Assembly: GCF_035222275.1 (NCBI RefSeq)
Contig: NC_085883.1
Location: forward strand, 682,001-746,000
Direction: 5' to 3'
Source: Podospora bellae-mahoneyi
Lineage: Eukaryota; Ascomycota; Sordariomycetes; Sordariales; Podosporaceae
Length of the DNA stretch: 64,000 nucleotides
Shown: piece after piece, positions 10,670-19,619 of the stretch
Layout: every line of letters starts with the position of its first letter
Numbering within the stretch: the stretch's first letter is position 1
Notes under the pieces: generated by a model
What the model was told of the DNA's origin: nothing
What the model saw: only the letters and a program-made list of their open reading frames with translations
Databases searched by the model: none
Program-made: the position numbers and the translations under genes

Positions 10670-11647
10670 TGGGCTGATGGGACGGTATAATTTGATGGAC
10701 GTTGTCCTATTTCTGGATGGCTTTTTTTTCGGTGGCAGAGGAAGGTTGTCGATACCAAGAAAGGTTGGGGGAAGGGTTGAAAACCTTCGCTCAAGTCTGA
10801 TGAAGGAATTATGGTGCTCGAACACCTCGTCAAACTTTAACCCAAAATCTTGTGAGCATTTTGATGAGCCTGTGGCACGCTGTCGAGCGTGCCAACAGAA
10901 CTGTGAGAAAAGCAATGGTATTGTACAGCACTGGGAAAATCAGCTCCGGAGAGCAGAATCCTACCTCCCACACCCCCTCCCAGGCAGGGTCTACACCCAA
11001 TCCAGACCTATCTATATCAACAGAACCTGTGGCGGCCCACAGGGCAGAAGCCCTAGGGATCAACCTGACTGAATATCCACCGGGAGCAACACCTCCCACA
11101 AACGCCACCCTCCGCACGTTGAATCAGCTGTTGAGTTAAGGGGCTTAGTTTGTTTGCCTACCCTCACCACCTAAACGCCAGGTGGATATGATCGAGAATG
11201 TTCGTCTTGCATAAGGTAGAGACTTTATCCCCGCACATTGCCCCCTACAGAGGTTAGGGTTACATATGGCCCTCATTTTGAGATTTTTAAAAGGCCAAGT
11301 TCGGTGCTGGTGGTTTTCTACATGCTGGGCTGCCTGGCAACAATGATCATATCATAGATGAGGGTCCTGGAGTTGGTAGCTGCCGCCAATATTACTGCGC
11401 CAAGCGGAAGGCACCTTTCTTTCAATTCTACTTGTGGAAAATTATTTACGGTGGTGATGCACGATTCAGATCACTTGCTGGTGCGTGGCGGGATGAGGCA
11501 ACACTAAATTGCAGAGCCTCTATATAAATCAAGTTTTCTTTTTGTGTCAGGTTTTCTTGCCTTTCCTTGTATTTACGGCTGAGTCGCAATCAAAACATCC
11601 CACCATTTCTCATCTACCTCATCGCTGCCGACTTGATAGTCCTCAGC
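10670..11647. other. Intergenic, no supported gene
   Basis: About 980 bp. Overlapping ORFs of 80-160 codons exist on both strands around 10580-11140, but none has a signal, domain or splice pattern that I can support. Nothing else is visible. Confidence 0.5.
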
Positions 11648-12382
11648 ATGAAAGGCTGTTTTTCATTCGCCAGGTACGCACTCGTTCTCTTGGGAGTGCT
11701 ATCTATCCACATGTGCTGTGACCTGCAACGCGCGACTTGTCCATACCCAGGTTGTGTGTTTCTCAACACCGAAAAGCCGTGGACCCTCCAGTGCGATGCT
11801 TATCGTGCGAGAGTGAGAGAGAGCCCGGGGAAATGGCCACCATATTCCTACGTGATCTGTCCCAATGGTTTCACGCCTGAGCCGCCGCCTAGAAGAGGGA
11901 ATCTAGGAGTGGCGACTGATTACTGCGAATTCCACAAGGAAGAAGTCTTCCCTCGGCTATTCAAACATCGTTGGATACCTCAGGACAAGTGCGAGGTGAG
12001 GCGGACAATTAACACCTTTGTTTCAGCCGTCACAGGGGCACTTTCGGCAAGCGAAGACTTGGAACAGGACATGTGGGGCCAAGGTCAGAGGGGTATAGAC
12101 TTCCCCAGAGTTTCATTTGGAAGTGTTGAGTGGAATCGACCGGCATCGTCATACCTCTATGAGGAGCCCATCTCACCGCGAACGGTTTCGTCAGCGATAA
12201 TACCGAACCTTGGTCCCGTTACGGCTGGACCAGGAGAGCATCACCATCTCCGTCTTGCACCTCTACAGACTGCACTAGATGATGGGTTCTATTTAGACTT
12301 GCCGAAAGAACTTCAAGCGTGCAATCCGGCTGCAAACGAACAAATGGGCATAGTTGATGGCGCGCAAGTTCACTCTACTTAA
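11648..12382 (+). CDS. Hypothetical secreted protein
   Basis: A single-exon frame of 244 aa from the ATG at 11648. The N-terminus looks like a signal peptide or anchor (KGCFSFARYALVLLGVLSIH). The first ~140 residues contain several cysteines (CCDLQRATCPYPGCVF, VICPNG, DYCEFH, KCEVRR) that could form disulfides. The C-terminal half is Pro/His-rich with no repeat. No family is recognised. The gene stands alone, with about 1 kb of non-coding DNA on either side. Confidence 0.55.
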   Translation: MKGCFSFARYALVLLGVLSIHMCCDLQRATCPYPGCVFLNTEKPWTLQCDAYRARVRESPGKWPPYSYVICPNGFTPEPPPRRGNLGVATDYCEFHKEEVFPRLFKHRWIPQDKCEVRRTINTFVSAVTGALSASEDLEQDMWGQGQRGIDFPRVSFGSVEWNRPASSYLYEEPISPRTVSSAIIPNLGPVTAGPGEHHHLRLAPLQTALDDGFYLDLPKELQACNPAANEQMGIVDGAQVHST

Positions 12383-13682
12383 ATGCAGAGCAACGCCGCA
12401 TGCGGAGACTTGGTGGAAGGATCTTGGACAACCGCACCCAGCCTAGAGTGGAGGAATCCAACAGGGAGGGGCTTTGAATGATGGGCAATTTCTAATATCC
12501 GTGAGGAAGACATGGAACTGTGGAGAGGACTGGGAGCAATAACATCAGGGGAGCGTGGCCTGGTTACCTAACACAACCAGGTCGACATCGAAATGGAAAA
12601 GAACAACACGAAAATGAAAACAAGAACTTCAAAATGGAGGAAAACAACATGAATATGGAATATAAAAGGATATACGTGGTGGCTATCCGTGTAAGACATG
12701 ACATCAAGACGACCGAAGATTCTCTCGAAAGCCATCCACCACCCACCACTCCACGTGGCATCAGTACCCTAACTCTGTGGAGGCAAAGAGACTTTTGGTT
12801 GGAGCTTCAAGATTTGCTGGTACCTAAATAGATACGAGGTAGATAGCTCCACGTGCAGCTTTCACAGTCTGGCAGCTGACATGGAAACAGAGGAAGTACG
12901 AACGAGCGGAATATTATCGGTCCTCAACATCTAGTACAGGCTTGGACAGAGGAACTGTCGCGAGATCGGCGGCGTCTCACCACGGCATGGTATCACACGA
13001 GATGAGCCCCAAGCGTATCTGAGGGTCATGAGGGATATTCTTAGGTAAGTATTGAGATCTCCACATAGAGACCTAACTCACTATACTCATCTAATCCTGC
13101 AAGAGAACTTAACTGGACGGAAGCACATACGCGCGAAGGTTAGAATAAAAGCAGGCAGGCAGCGTTGAGTTGAGCATGCCTAGTGCATTGTCGTGGTGAT
13201 CATGTTATCAAGAAAGAGAATCTAACGAAAAAGCATTCGAAACCGAGCCTCTAAAAGTTTGACAGTTTTAAACGCCTTCGCTACACTCATACCATCTCAC
13301 TATTCGAACTTACGGCATTAAATTTCCTGAAATCTTGCTCAGGAAAGCCACCTGTTAAGCCATGTGGATAAGGTAGTGTTTGAGCGGTAATTGGTTGGGG
13401 TTATCGCTGTGGCTCGATGAACGTTTACTTTTACAACTAAAACTTGTTCATGACGCCTCATGATCTCTAGATACATGTAAACTCTTTCTATCCTTTTCTC
13501 ATGGTGACTGCCCCCTTTTACCCCCGAGTCCATCACGGTTAGGGGTGTGGATAACAGTGTCCGACACAGTGCCTCCATCTCCCGCACAGTCTTCCCCACA
13601 AGCTTAATCCGACGTCATTGAAGTTCATCTGATGCTCGGCAATACTCACGTACCACACTTATAGGTGTAGGCCAAAGTCAAC
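12383..13682. other. Intergenic, no supported gene
   Basis: About 1.3 kb. Purine-rich and AT-richer stretches (e.g. near 12590-12670) contain only short accidental ORFs. No RNA gene or element ends were recognised. Confidence 0.5.
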
Positions 13683-14579
13683 ATGTCTTCAGGAACCGAT
13701 CCATCAGCCGCGAGAATTGTTTCCGTAAAACCACTGGTAGGCCTATCCTCATTATCCCATCTGGTGTATCCCATACTACCACCTCCCCTCCTACTCACAT
13801 GTCTAACATCTCACTCAGGAAAACAAAGACGCCCGCTGGCTCAACCTAGTCCAGTGAGCTATTCACTCTCCTCACACTCAACTCAAAGTAATAACCCCAA
13901 AATTAGAATAGAATACCTCACCCCCGACGGACAAACCCGCCAATGGGAAGCCATCCACCGCACTACCACCCCTAAATCGAGCCCAGGCGGCGTCGACTCT
14001 GTCCACATCATCGCCGTCCGCTCTTGCTCATCAGACCCAAGCAGGAAGGAGATTCTCCTAGAGAAACAATTCCGGCCACCAGCGGGCAAGGTCTGTATCG
14101 AGTTCCCCGCCGGACTGGTTGATCCTAACGAGAGCATCGAGACGTGTGCGCTGAGAGAGCTGAGAGAGGAGACGGGGTATGTCGGGGAGGTGATGGGCAA
14201 GGTTGGGGGGAATATGGTGATGTTTGGATGTGAGTTTTTTTCTTCTAACTGTTGTTATTTTAAGAAGAATACGCTAACATTGAACAGCACCCGCATCTTC
14301 GGCGTAGGTTTATTTCTACAATATGAATAGACAGAATACTAACAAACACCCAGCGCCAAAACAGTCTTCATCCACGCCACCATCGACACGGGCAAACCAG
14401 AAAACCAGACCCCCGTCGCCGAACTCGAAGACGGCGAGTTCATCGAGCCATTCTGGGTCCCGCTTGCCAGTCTACACTCCCAAATCAGAAGGCTAGCCGA
14501 GGAAGGTTTCGCCATTGACAGCAAAGTTGGGATCTACGCCGAAGGCCTAGAGATGGGACGCTCGCTCAACGGTGCCTAG
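13683..14579 (+). CDS. Nudix hydrolase, ADP-ribose pyrophosphatase type (Ysa1-like)
   Basis: Five exons, 13683-13736, 13819-13853, 13907-14229, 14288-14303 and 14354-14579, give an in-frame 217-aa protein, close to yeast Ysa1 in size. The Nudix box is intact: GLVDPNESIETCALRELREETG, split here for reading as GX5E (G at GLVDPNE) then REL-REETG, with the metal-binding glutamates present. The N-terminus (RIVSVKPLENKDARW) and the QIEYLTPDG strand match the ADPR pyrophosphatase subfamily. It hydrolyses ADP-ribose to AMP and ribose-5-phosphate (family knowledge). Exon 2 (35 nt) and exon 4 (16 nt) are very small. For intron 2 the acceptor at 13906 (53-bp intron) was preferred over one that would give a 35-bp intron. 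Confidence 0.88.
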
Positions 14580-14663
14580 ACGCTCACTAAAAAGGACCAA
14601 AACTATACCCTACTGAATCCATTTCATTATACTGCCATTCATAAACCTTCCTATCTGTCTCAC

Positions 14664-15498
14664 CTAATCCAAAACCGGCTCCTCAATCTCATCCACCAAC
14701 CCATCCCCCAACTCGACCCTCTCCTCAAAACTCCACCCCAACCCCCCCTCCTTGGCAGTCCACTCCCTCTCCTGGATCTTCACATTTCCCTCGTCCTGAT
14801 CCGCAATATCAAACACCCTGTAATCAGCATTCATGTACCACCTCCCCGTAACCCCCGCCCGCAAAAACCCCGAATGTGACACGACGATGATCGCCTTTTC
14901 TTTTCGTTGTTTCAAATCCCTGAGAACCTCTTGCCCTCTGGCCATGATGGCTTGTTTAGTGTTGAAATACTTTTTCCCAGACGGGGAGGTTTTGTCGGGA
15001 TAGACTGGGTCGACGTGGTCAAAGTTTACCTGAGGGAATTCAGACTTTAGAGAGGGGATGGGGGAGCCTGTGTCGCAGGGTTGGGTTGAGTTTTCTGGGG
15101 GGAAGTTAGTCATATTGTTGGGTAATGAAAGGGGAGGGAGCGGGGAATACCTTGCCACCCGGCGTGAGCTTCAAAGGGGATGCCTAAATCGCCAAAGGCT
15201 AGGAGGGCTGTCTCGATGGTTCTGCGCATGGGGCTGACGATGATGAGGCCTACTTCGAGCTCGGGGTTGGGGCCGGTGATTTTGGGGACGAGGTTTTGTT
15301 TGAGGGAGTTGCATTGGGAGCGGCCTAGAACGGAGAGTTCTGGGTCGGGGATGGTGTAATCTTGTGTTGCTGGGAGGGGGTGTTAGTTGAATATGTTCTG
15401 ATATAATACATCGGAGTATTAGGAAGATAGAAGGGGCACTTATTGTCAACATTGTGAAGGGCCTGGGCGTGCCGGACTAGGATGATAGTTGGTGGCAT
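14664..15498 (-). CDS. Histidine phosphatase superfamily (phosphoglycerate mutase-like)
   Basis: The ATG at 15498 begins MPPTIILVRHAQALHNV, the RHG-type phospho-histidine motif (here RHA). Further exons 15369-15151 and 15094-14664 (56-bp intron, ACTAAC branch) carry YTIPDPELSVLG, SPMRRTIETAL with the Arg/Glu pocket, and VVSHSGFLRAG with the second catalytic His. The product is about 235 aa. The junction between exon 1 and the exon starting at 15369 is not resolved. The visible GT donor near 15439 leaves the frame off by one, and an in-frame join needs a GC donor near 15437. So either splicing is non-canonical, the start differs, or there is a frameshift. It is convergent with the Nudix gene, 84 bp away. 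The substrate is unknown. Confidence 0.8.
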
Positions 15499-15825
15499 GG
15501 TGAGATTACAAATTTAGGTTGCCAAAGTCAAAGTTGGATGGAAACAAGACAAGTTCAAATATGACTTTGTACAAGTATCGTTCCATGTCAGTGGCGTAAG
15601 GTGAGAGGTTGGGCTTCCTGGACCGTGAGTCAGGGGTGAGATGAACACTGTGCTGGCACTTGGCGGTCACCCACGTCAGCACAGTGCGCATCGTTAGAGC
15701 GCAAACTGTTTGCGCCAAGCTATCGGTGACGGGACGCGCGATTGACCTTTTCTTTTTGCCGGCACAACACGTTCCAGCACCGTCATCAAGCCTTCAAGGT
15801 TCTCAGCGAGCAATTGACCGTCATC

Positions 15826-17571
15826 ATGCCCAGCAAACGGAAGCTGGATCTTCCCCCGGCTGAAATCTACAAAGCAGCCAAACTTGCCTCCAATGGCTCC
15901 CGACATGCTCACGTAGAAGAAGATGACGATCTCGAAGCTGGTCCAGCTCCCCCACCAGAAGACGACGATGGCGACTACGGTCCATCAGCGCCACCAGAGG
16001 ATGACGACGGCGACGACGAAGAAGGCCGATTCTTTGGCGGCGGGATAACACAAACAGAAAAAGAAGTCCTCGACTTTATGGATTCCAATCAACAATCCAC
16101 CGCGTTCGACGCAGGCCCCGAAACGATTGACGGCTCCTGGCTCAAGAAAACTGCCCTCTCCTTCGAGAAGAAAATCTCGCGCAACGCCGAGCTCCGCGCC
16201 AAATTCGAAAACGACCCTAGCAAGTTCATCGACTCGGAAGCCGACCTCGACTCGGCAATCAAGTCCCTCTCCATCCTCTCCGACCACCCATCCCTCTACC
16301 CCCTCTTCGCCCAGCTCGGCAGCGCCGCCAGCCTCGTTTCCTTGCTAGCCCACGAAAACACCGACATCGCCATCGACGCAGTAGAGATCCTCTCCGAGCT
16401 CACAGACCAAGATGTCTCCGCCTCCGAACCCGACTGGCTCTCCCTCGTCAACGCCTGCCTCGAGGCCGATCTGTTAGGTCTCCTAACCTCCAACTTTTCC
16501 CGCCTAGACGAAACCAACGAGTCCGACCGCGAGGGGGTATACCACGCCCTCTCCCTCCTCGAAAACCTCTCCAGTTCCCCAACCATATGCGACAAACTCG
16601 GCTCTGACAAGCCCCTGGTTCAATACCTCCTGAACCGCATCTCCACCCCCCAAGAGAAGGAAACCTCCCAAAACAAACAATACTCCGCCGAAATCCTGGC
16701 CATCCTCGTCTCCTCCTCCCTTCCCAACCGGACTTGTCTCGTATCCCTCAACGCGGTGGATATTCTCCTTCAACAGATCGCCCCCTACCGCAAACGCGAC
16801 CCAGACAAGAGCTCATCATCTTACACCCCCGAATTCATCCGCAACTCATTCGAGTGTCTATCCAGTCTTGTCTCCTCTCCCGAAGGCAAAAAAGCCTTTA
16901 TCGAAGCAGAAGGGGTGGAGCTCTGTCTCATTATGCTCAAGGACGGGGGCCCAAAGATAACCAAACCGTCCTCACTACGACTGCTCGATCACGCATGTGC
17001 GTTTTCCCCCGAGATGGCAACCAAGATTGTGACAGAGGGGGGGTTGAAGACTTTGTTTACGATGTTTATGAAGAACAAGACTTCTGTAGGGCAGACAACG
17101 GAGCATCTAATCGGGATATTTGCCTCGATGCTTCGTTTCCTACCAGCCGAGTCCCCTGAACGAATCAGGACGCTGGCCAAGTTTGTCGAGAAGGAGTATG
17201 AGAAATTGGAAAAGACGGTGCAGCTGAGGAGGGAGTACGCTGCCAGGTTGGGGGTGGTGGATGCTGCTATTCAAGAAGAAAATAACACGCTGGATACGAA
17301 AGACAGGGAGGAAATGGAGGATGAGTTCTTCTCCAGGAGGCTAGATGCGGGGTTGTTTTGCCTACAGAGTATAGATGTTGTTCTTGCCTGGCTCATCGCG
17401 GAGGATGATGGCGCTAGGGACAAAATCAAAGAGTTGTTGGCCGACCGGGATGAGGATCTTGGGGTGTTGAGGAAAACGATACAAGAGCAGATTGAGGGGG
17501 TGGATGAGGGGGGCGAGGATGGGAGGGAGACGAAGGAGATGTTGAGTACGTTGGTCAGGTTTTTGGTGTGA
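15826..17571 (+). CDS. CTNNBL1: Beta-catenin-like protein 1, spliceosome-associated armadillo protein
   Basis: Intronless, 581 aa, starting at MPSKRKLDLP. An upstream in-frame extension of 28 codons was rejected as leader sequence. The N-terminus has a basic nuclear-import-like stretch and an acidic Asp/Glu-rich region. It is followed by RFFGGGITQTEKEVLDFMD, the diagnostic start of the CTNNBL1 fold, and by armadillo-type helical repeats throughout (for example SLVSLLAHENTDIAIDAVE and IRNSFECLSSLVSS). In animals and fission yeast this protein binds the Prp19/CDC5L complex in the active spliceosome (family knowledge). Length and domain order are normal. The next gene on the other strand is VMA10. 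Confidence 0.9.
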   Translation: MPSKRKLDLPPAEIYKAAKLASNGSRHAHVEEDDDLEAGPAPPPEDDDGDYGPSAPPEDDDGDDEEGRFFGGGITQTEKEVLDFMDSNQQSTAFDAGPETIDGSWLKKTALSFEKKISRNAELRAKFENDPSKFIDSEADLDSAIKSLSILSDHPSLYPLFAQLGSAASLVSLLAHENTDIAIDAVEILSELTDQDVSASEPDWLSLVNACLEADLLGLLTSNFSRLDETNESDREGVYHALSLLENLSSSPTICDKLGSDKPLVQYLLNRISTPQEKETSQNKQYSAEILAILVSSSLPNRTCLVSLNAVDILLQQIAPYRKRDPDKSSSSYTPEFIRNSFECLSSLVSSPEGKKAFIEAEGVELCLIMLKDGGPKITKPSSLRLLDHACAFSPEMATKIVTEGGLKTLFTMFMKNKTSVGQTTEHLIGIFASMLRFLPAESPERIRTLAKFVEKEYEKLEKTVQLRREYAARLGVVDAAIQEENNTLDTKDREEMEDEFFSRRLDAGLFCLQSIDVVLAWLIAEDDGARDKIKELLADRDEDLGVLRKTIQEQIEGVDEGGEDGRETKEMLSTLVRFLV

Positions 17572-17753
17572 AGTTGTAATAAGTAATTAAGAAACCACAC
17601 GGGACAGTGGAAAGAATGTAAAGCGATGGCAAAATGATTATATGAATCTTAGGTGACTAAACGCCCGCAAAAATAATACACTGCTCCCTCCTTCTATCCT
17701 CTGTCAATCCCCCTCTCACTACCCCCCCCCGCCCCTGTATCATGACCATCCCC

Positions 17754-18419
17754 TCAAGCAGCAATAGGCTCCGGCCTGGGGTTAAACACAGCCTCGAGCA
17801 GATCATTGATGACCTTGTCCTGGTTCTTCTTGCCCGCCTCCCTGATCTTGGCGATCTGAGCGTCGGCCTCCTTGTTGGCTTCTTCCTCGGCGGCCTTGTT
17901 GCCTTGGGTGTGCTGTACTTTCCATTAGCACCCACTCCCCCTATATTTTCTCTCCAGAAGACAAACCTCGGCCTCAAACTTCTTGTACTCCTCCTCCTTC
18001 TTGGCGCGGTAGGCCTCAATCTCCTTTTTGGCTTCGTCGCGGGCTTCACGGACGCGCTTGGTGCGGTCTGTTTTTTTGTGAGTGGTTGCTCGATCGGGGT
18101 GGTGGTATGGGAAGGGGACGGGAACGTACACTCGCGAGCTAGACAGGACGGACAGAAGGGTGTTAGCTTTGTTTATGGGATAACAGTCGGGCGGTTGGGG
18201 GGGGGCGGGGTGGGGAGAATACCCTTTTGCACAATCTTGCTGGCGTCTCTCTCAGCCTACCAATATGTCAACTACCACGTCATGGAATACATGCTGGCAA
18301 AAGGGCAACAAACGTCGAGAAGGGTCTGGATCCCGGCGGAGTTTTGGGCCGACTGTAGACAGAGCAAGCTGTTAGCAACGGTGATGGATGCGACGGGGGG
18401 CAACGGCAAGGCAGACCAT
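17754..18419 (-). CDS. VMA10: V-type proton ATPase subunit G
   Basis: Six exons on the minus strand, 18417-18419, 18314-18352, 18223-18256, 18130-18138, 17967-18067 and 17754-17912, join perfectly to 114 aa, the usual subunit G length. The first exon is only the ATG. The fourth is 9 nt and supplies part of AREY between SKIVQK and RTKRV; its donor GTACGT is a strong consensus. The product is one long charged helix (SAQNSAGIQTLLDAERDAS, KRVREARDEAKKEIEAY, KVINDLLEAVFNP). Subunit G pairs with E as a peripheral stalk of V1, holding the catalytic head on the vacuolar V-ATPase (family knowledge). Introns are 64, 57, 84, 62 and 54 bp. Confidence 0.92.
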
Positions 18420-18824
18420 CTTTAATGTATGGGTCTGTAGTTATCTCAAGGTTGGTTGGCTGGTTGGTTGGGAAGGAGGAAAAAGCGACACTGGCTGGCG
18501 TGATTACAAGTCGTGTTGAGTTGATGTCAATGTCTAGATAGGTCGATGGATGGGATTCAATGCTCTTGTTTCGATGTTGTCGCTGCTGCGCAACCAACAG
18601 CAGCTCCCACACCACAGCTCCCCCCGCAAGGCAGGGATCCAGGGTTCACCCTGCCGCTGACGCTGACGTACATTTTGCCTGCCGCCAGAACCCAGCAAAC
18701 AGGCGGTCAGAACCGGCAGAATTGATCGCCCTCTCATCATCCCATGTGTCAATCGCAATGCGACTGACAAATCGATTGGAAATAACCTCTCCCAAAACGA
18801 ATCGTCACAAAAACAAATCAAAAA

Positions 18825-19169
18825 ATGTCAAAAGCGTCCAAACTCACCCTCCTGGGAACCTCCCTCTTCGCGCTGGGCACAGTCGTCTTCGTGCACTACC
18901 AGCAAAAGGCCGAGCAACAAGTATGTTCATCCCAAACCTCCAACCTTCATGGCCAGGATAGGTGGTTGACCCGAGAACAGGCCATGCACCAAGGCGTAAT
19001 CCGCGACATGGAACAACAACGCCTAAAACGCGAGCGACAAGCCGACTTCGACATGCAGCGCGCCCTCGAGACCGAGTACAAAAAGCACCAAAGCGTCAGG
19101 GACACAACCGCCGAGATGGACCCAGCACTGTCAAAAAGAGGGGGGTTGAACGTGCCGGTAGCCAGGTAG
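18825..19169 (+). CDS. PET117: Cytochrome c oxidase assembly factor Pet117
   Basis: Exons 18825-18920 and 18981-19169 give 94 aa. The intervening 60 bp starts GTATGT, ends CAG and is itself in frame, so unspliced reading would give a misleading 114-aa protein. The N-terminus has the family pattern ASKLTLLGTSLFALGTVVFVH, a single membrane helix. It is followed by QKAEQQ-AMHQGVIRDMEQQRLKRERQ, a charged amphipathic helix. Pet117 sits in the mitochondrial inner membrane/matrix and links heme A synthesis with cytochrome oxidase assembly (family knowledge). The start lies about 400 bp from the divergent VMA10 start. Confidence 0.88.
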   Translation: MSKASKLTLLGTSLFALGTVVFVHYQQKAEQQVCSSQTSNLHGQDRWLTREQAMHQGVIRDMEQQRLKRERQADFDMQRALETEYKKHQSVRDTTAEMDPALSKRGGLNVPVAR

Positions 19170-19619
19170 CATTGGTGGTGGTCAAGGGAAGAAAAAAAAA
19201 CACAGAGAGATAGATACCCACGATGGCTTCATGTATAAAATATGTATCATTACACTTCTCACACATCATCTTACGTACCATATTGTTTGTGCTTATATCT
19301 ACAAGCAAACAAACAAACGCAAAAGACGAAAAGATAATCTCCCCCGCTTCCAGTCTCGCTGCTGCCTCTCAACGCAGAAACGTTGCCGGCTCTTAAACCA
19401 AAGCCCACTTCAGAATAATGCCCATCCCTACCTGGCAGGCTACCTTTTAATGACAAAACGTCTTGCAAAAACGCCAAACGTCCCCTTGCCCCAAACGGAT
19501 GCATGTGAATTTTATTTGTTTTGTTGCTCCCCTCTTGACGGCTAGCTTGATTGCTGGGTATGGTTGCTTGCCGCCATTCTCAACGAGACACCTTTGCGGT
19601 GCCCAACGCCTCAGCGCGA

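Noticed and set aside
12520-12831. 103-codon frame, Asn/Met/Lys-rich
   Set aside because: Produced by a purine-rich repeat-like stretch; no homology pattern, no splice context.
13854-13888. 35-bp intron in the Nudix gene
   Set aside because: Shorter than usual fungal introns, and the alternative acceptor at 13906 gives a 53-bp intron and a better family match (LVQIEYLTPDG).
17657-18049. 130-codon Arg/Pro-rich minus frame over VMA10
   Set aside because: Out-of-frame shadow of the subunit G exons; the in-frame six-exon model explains the region.
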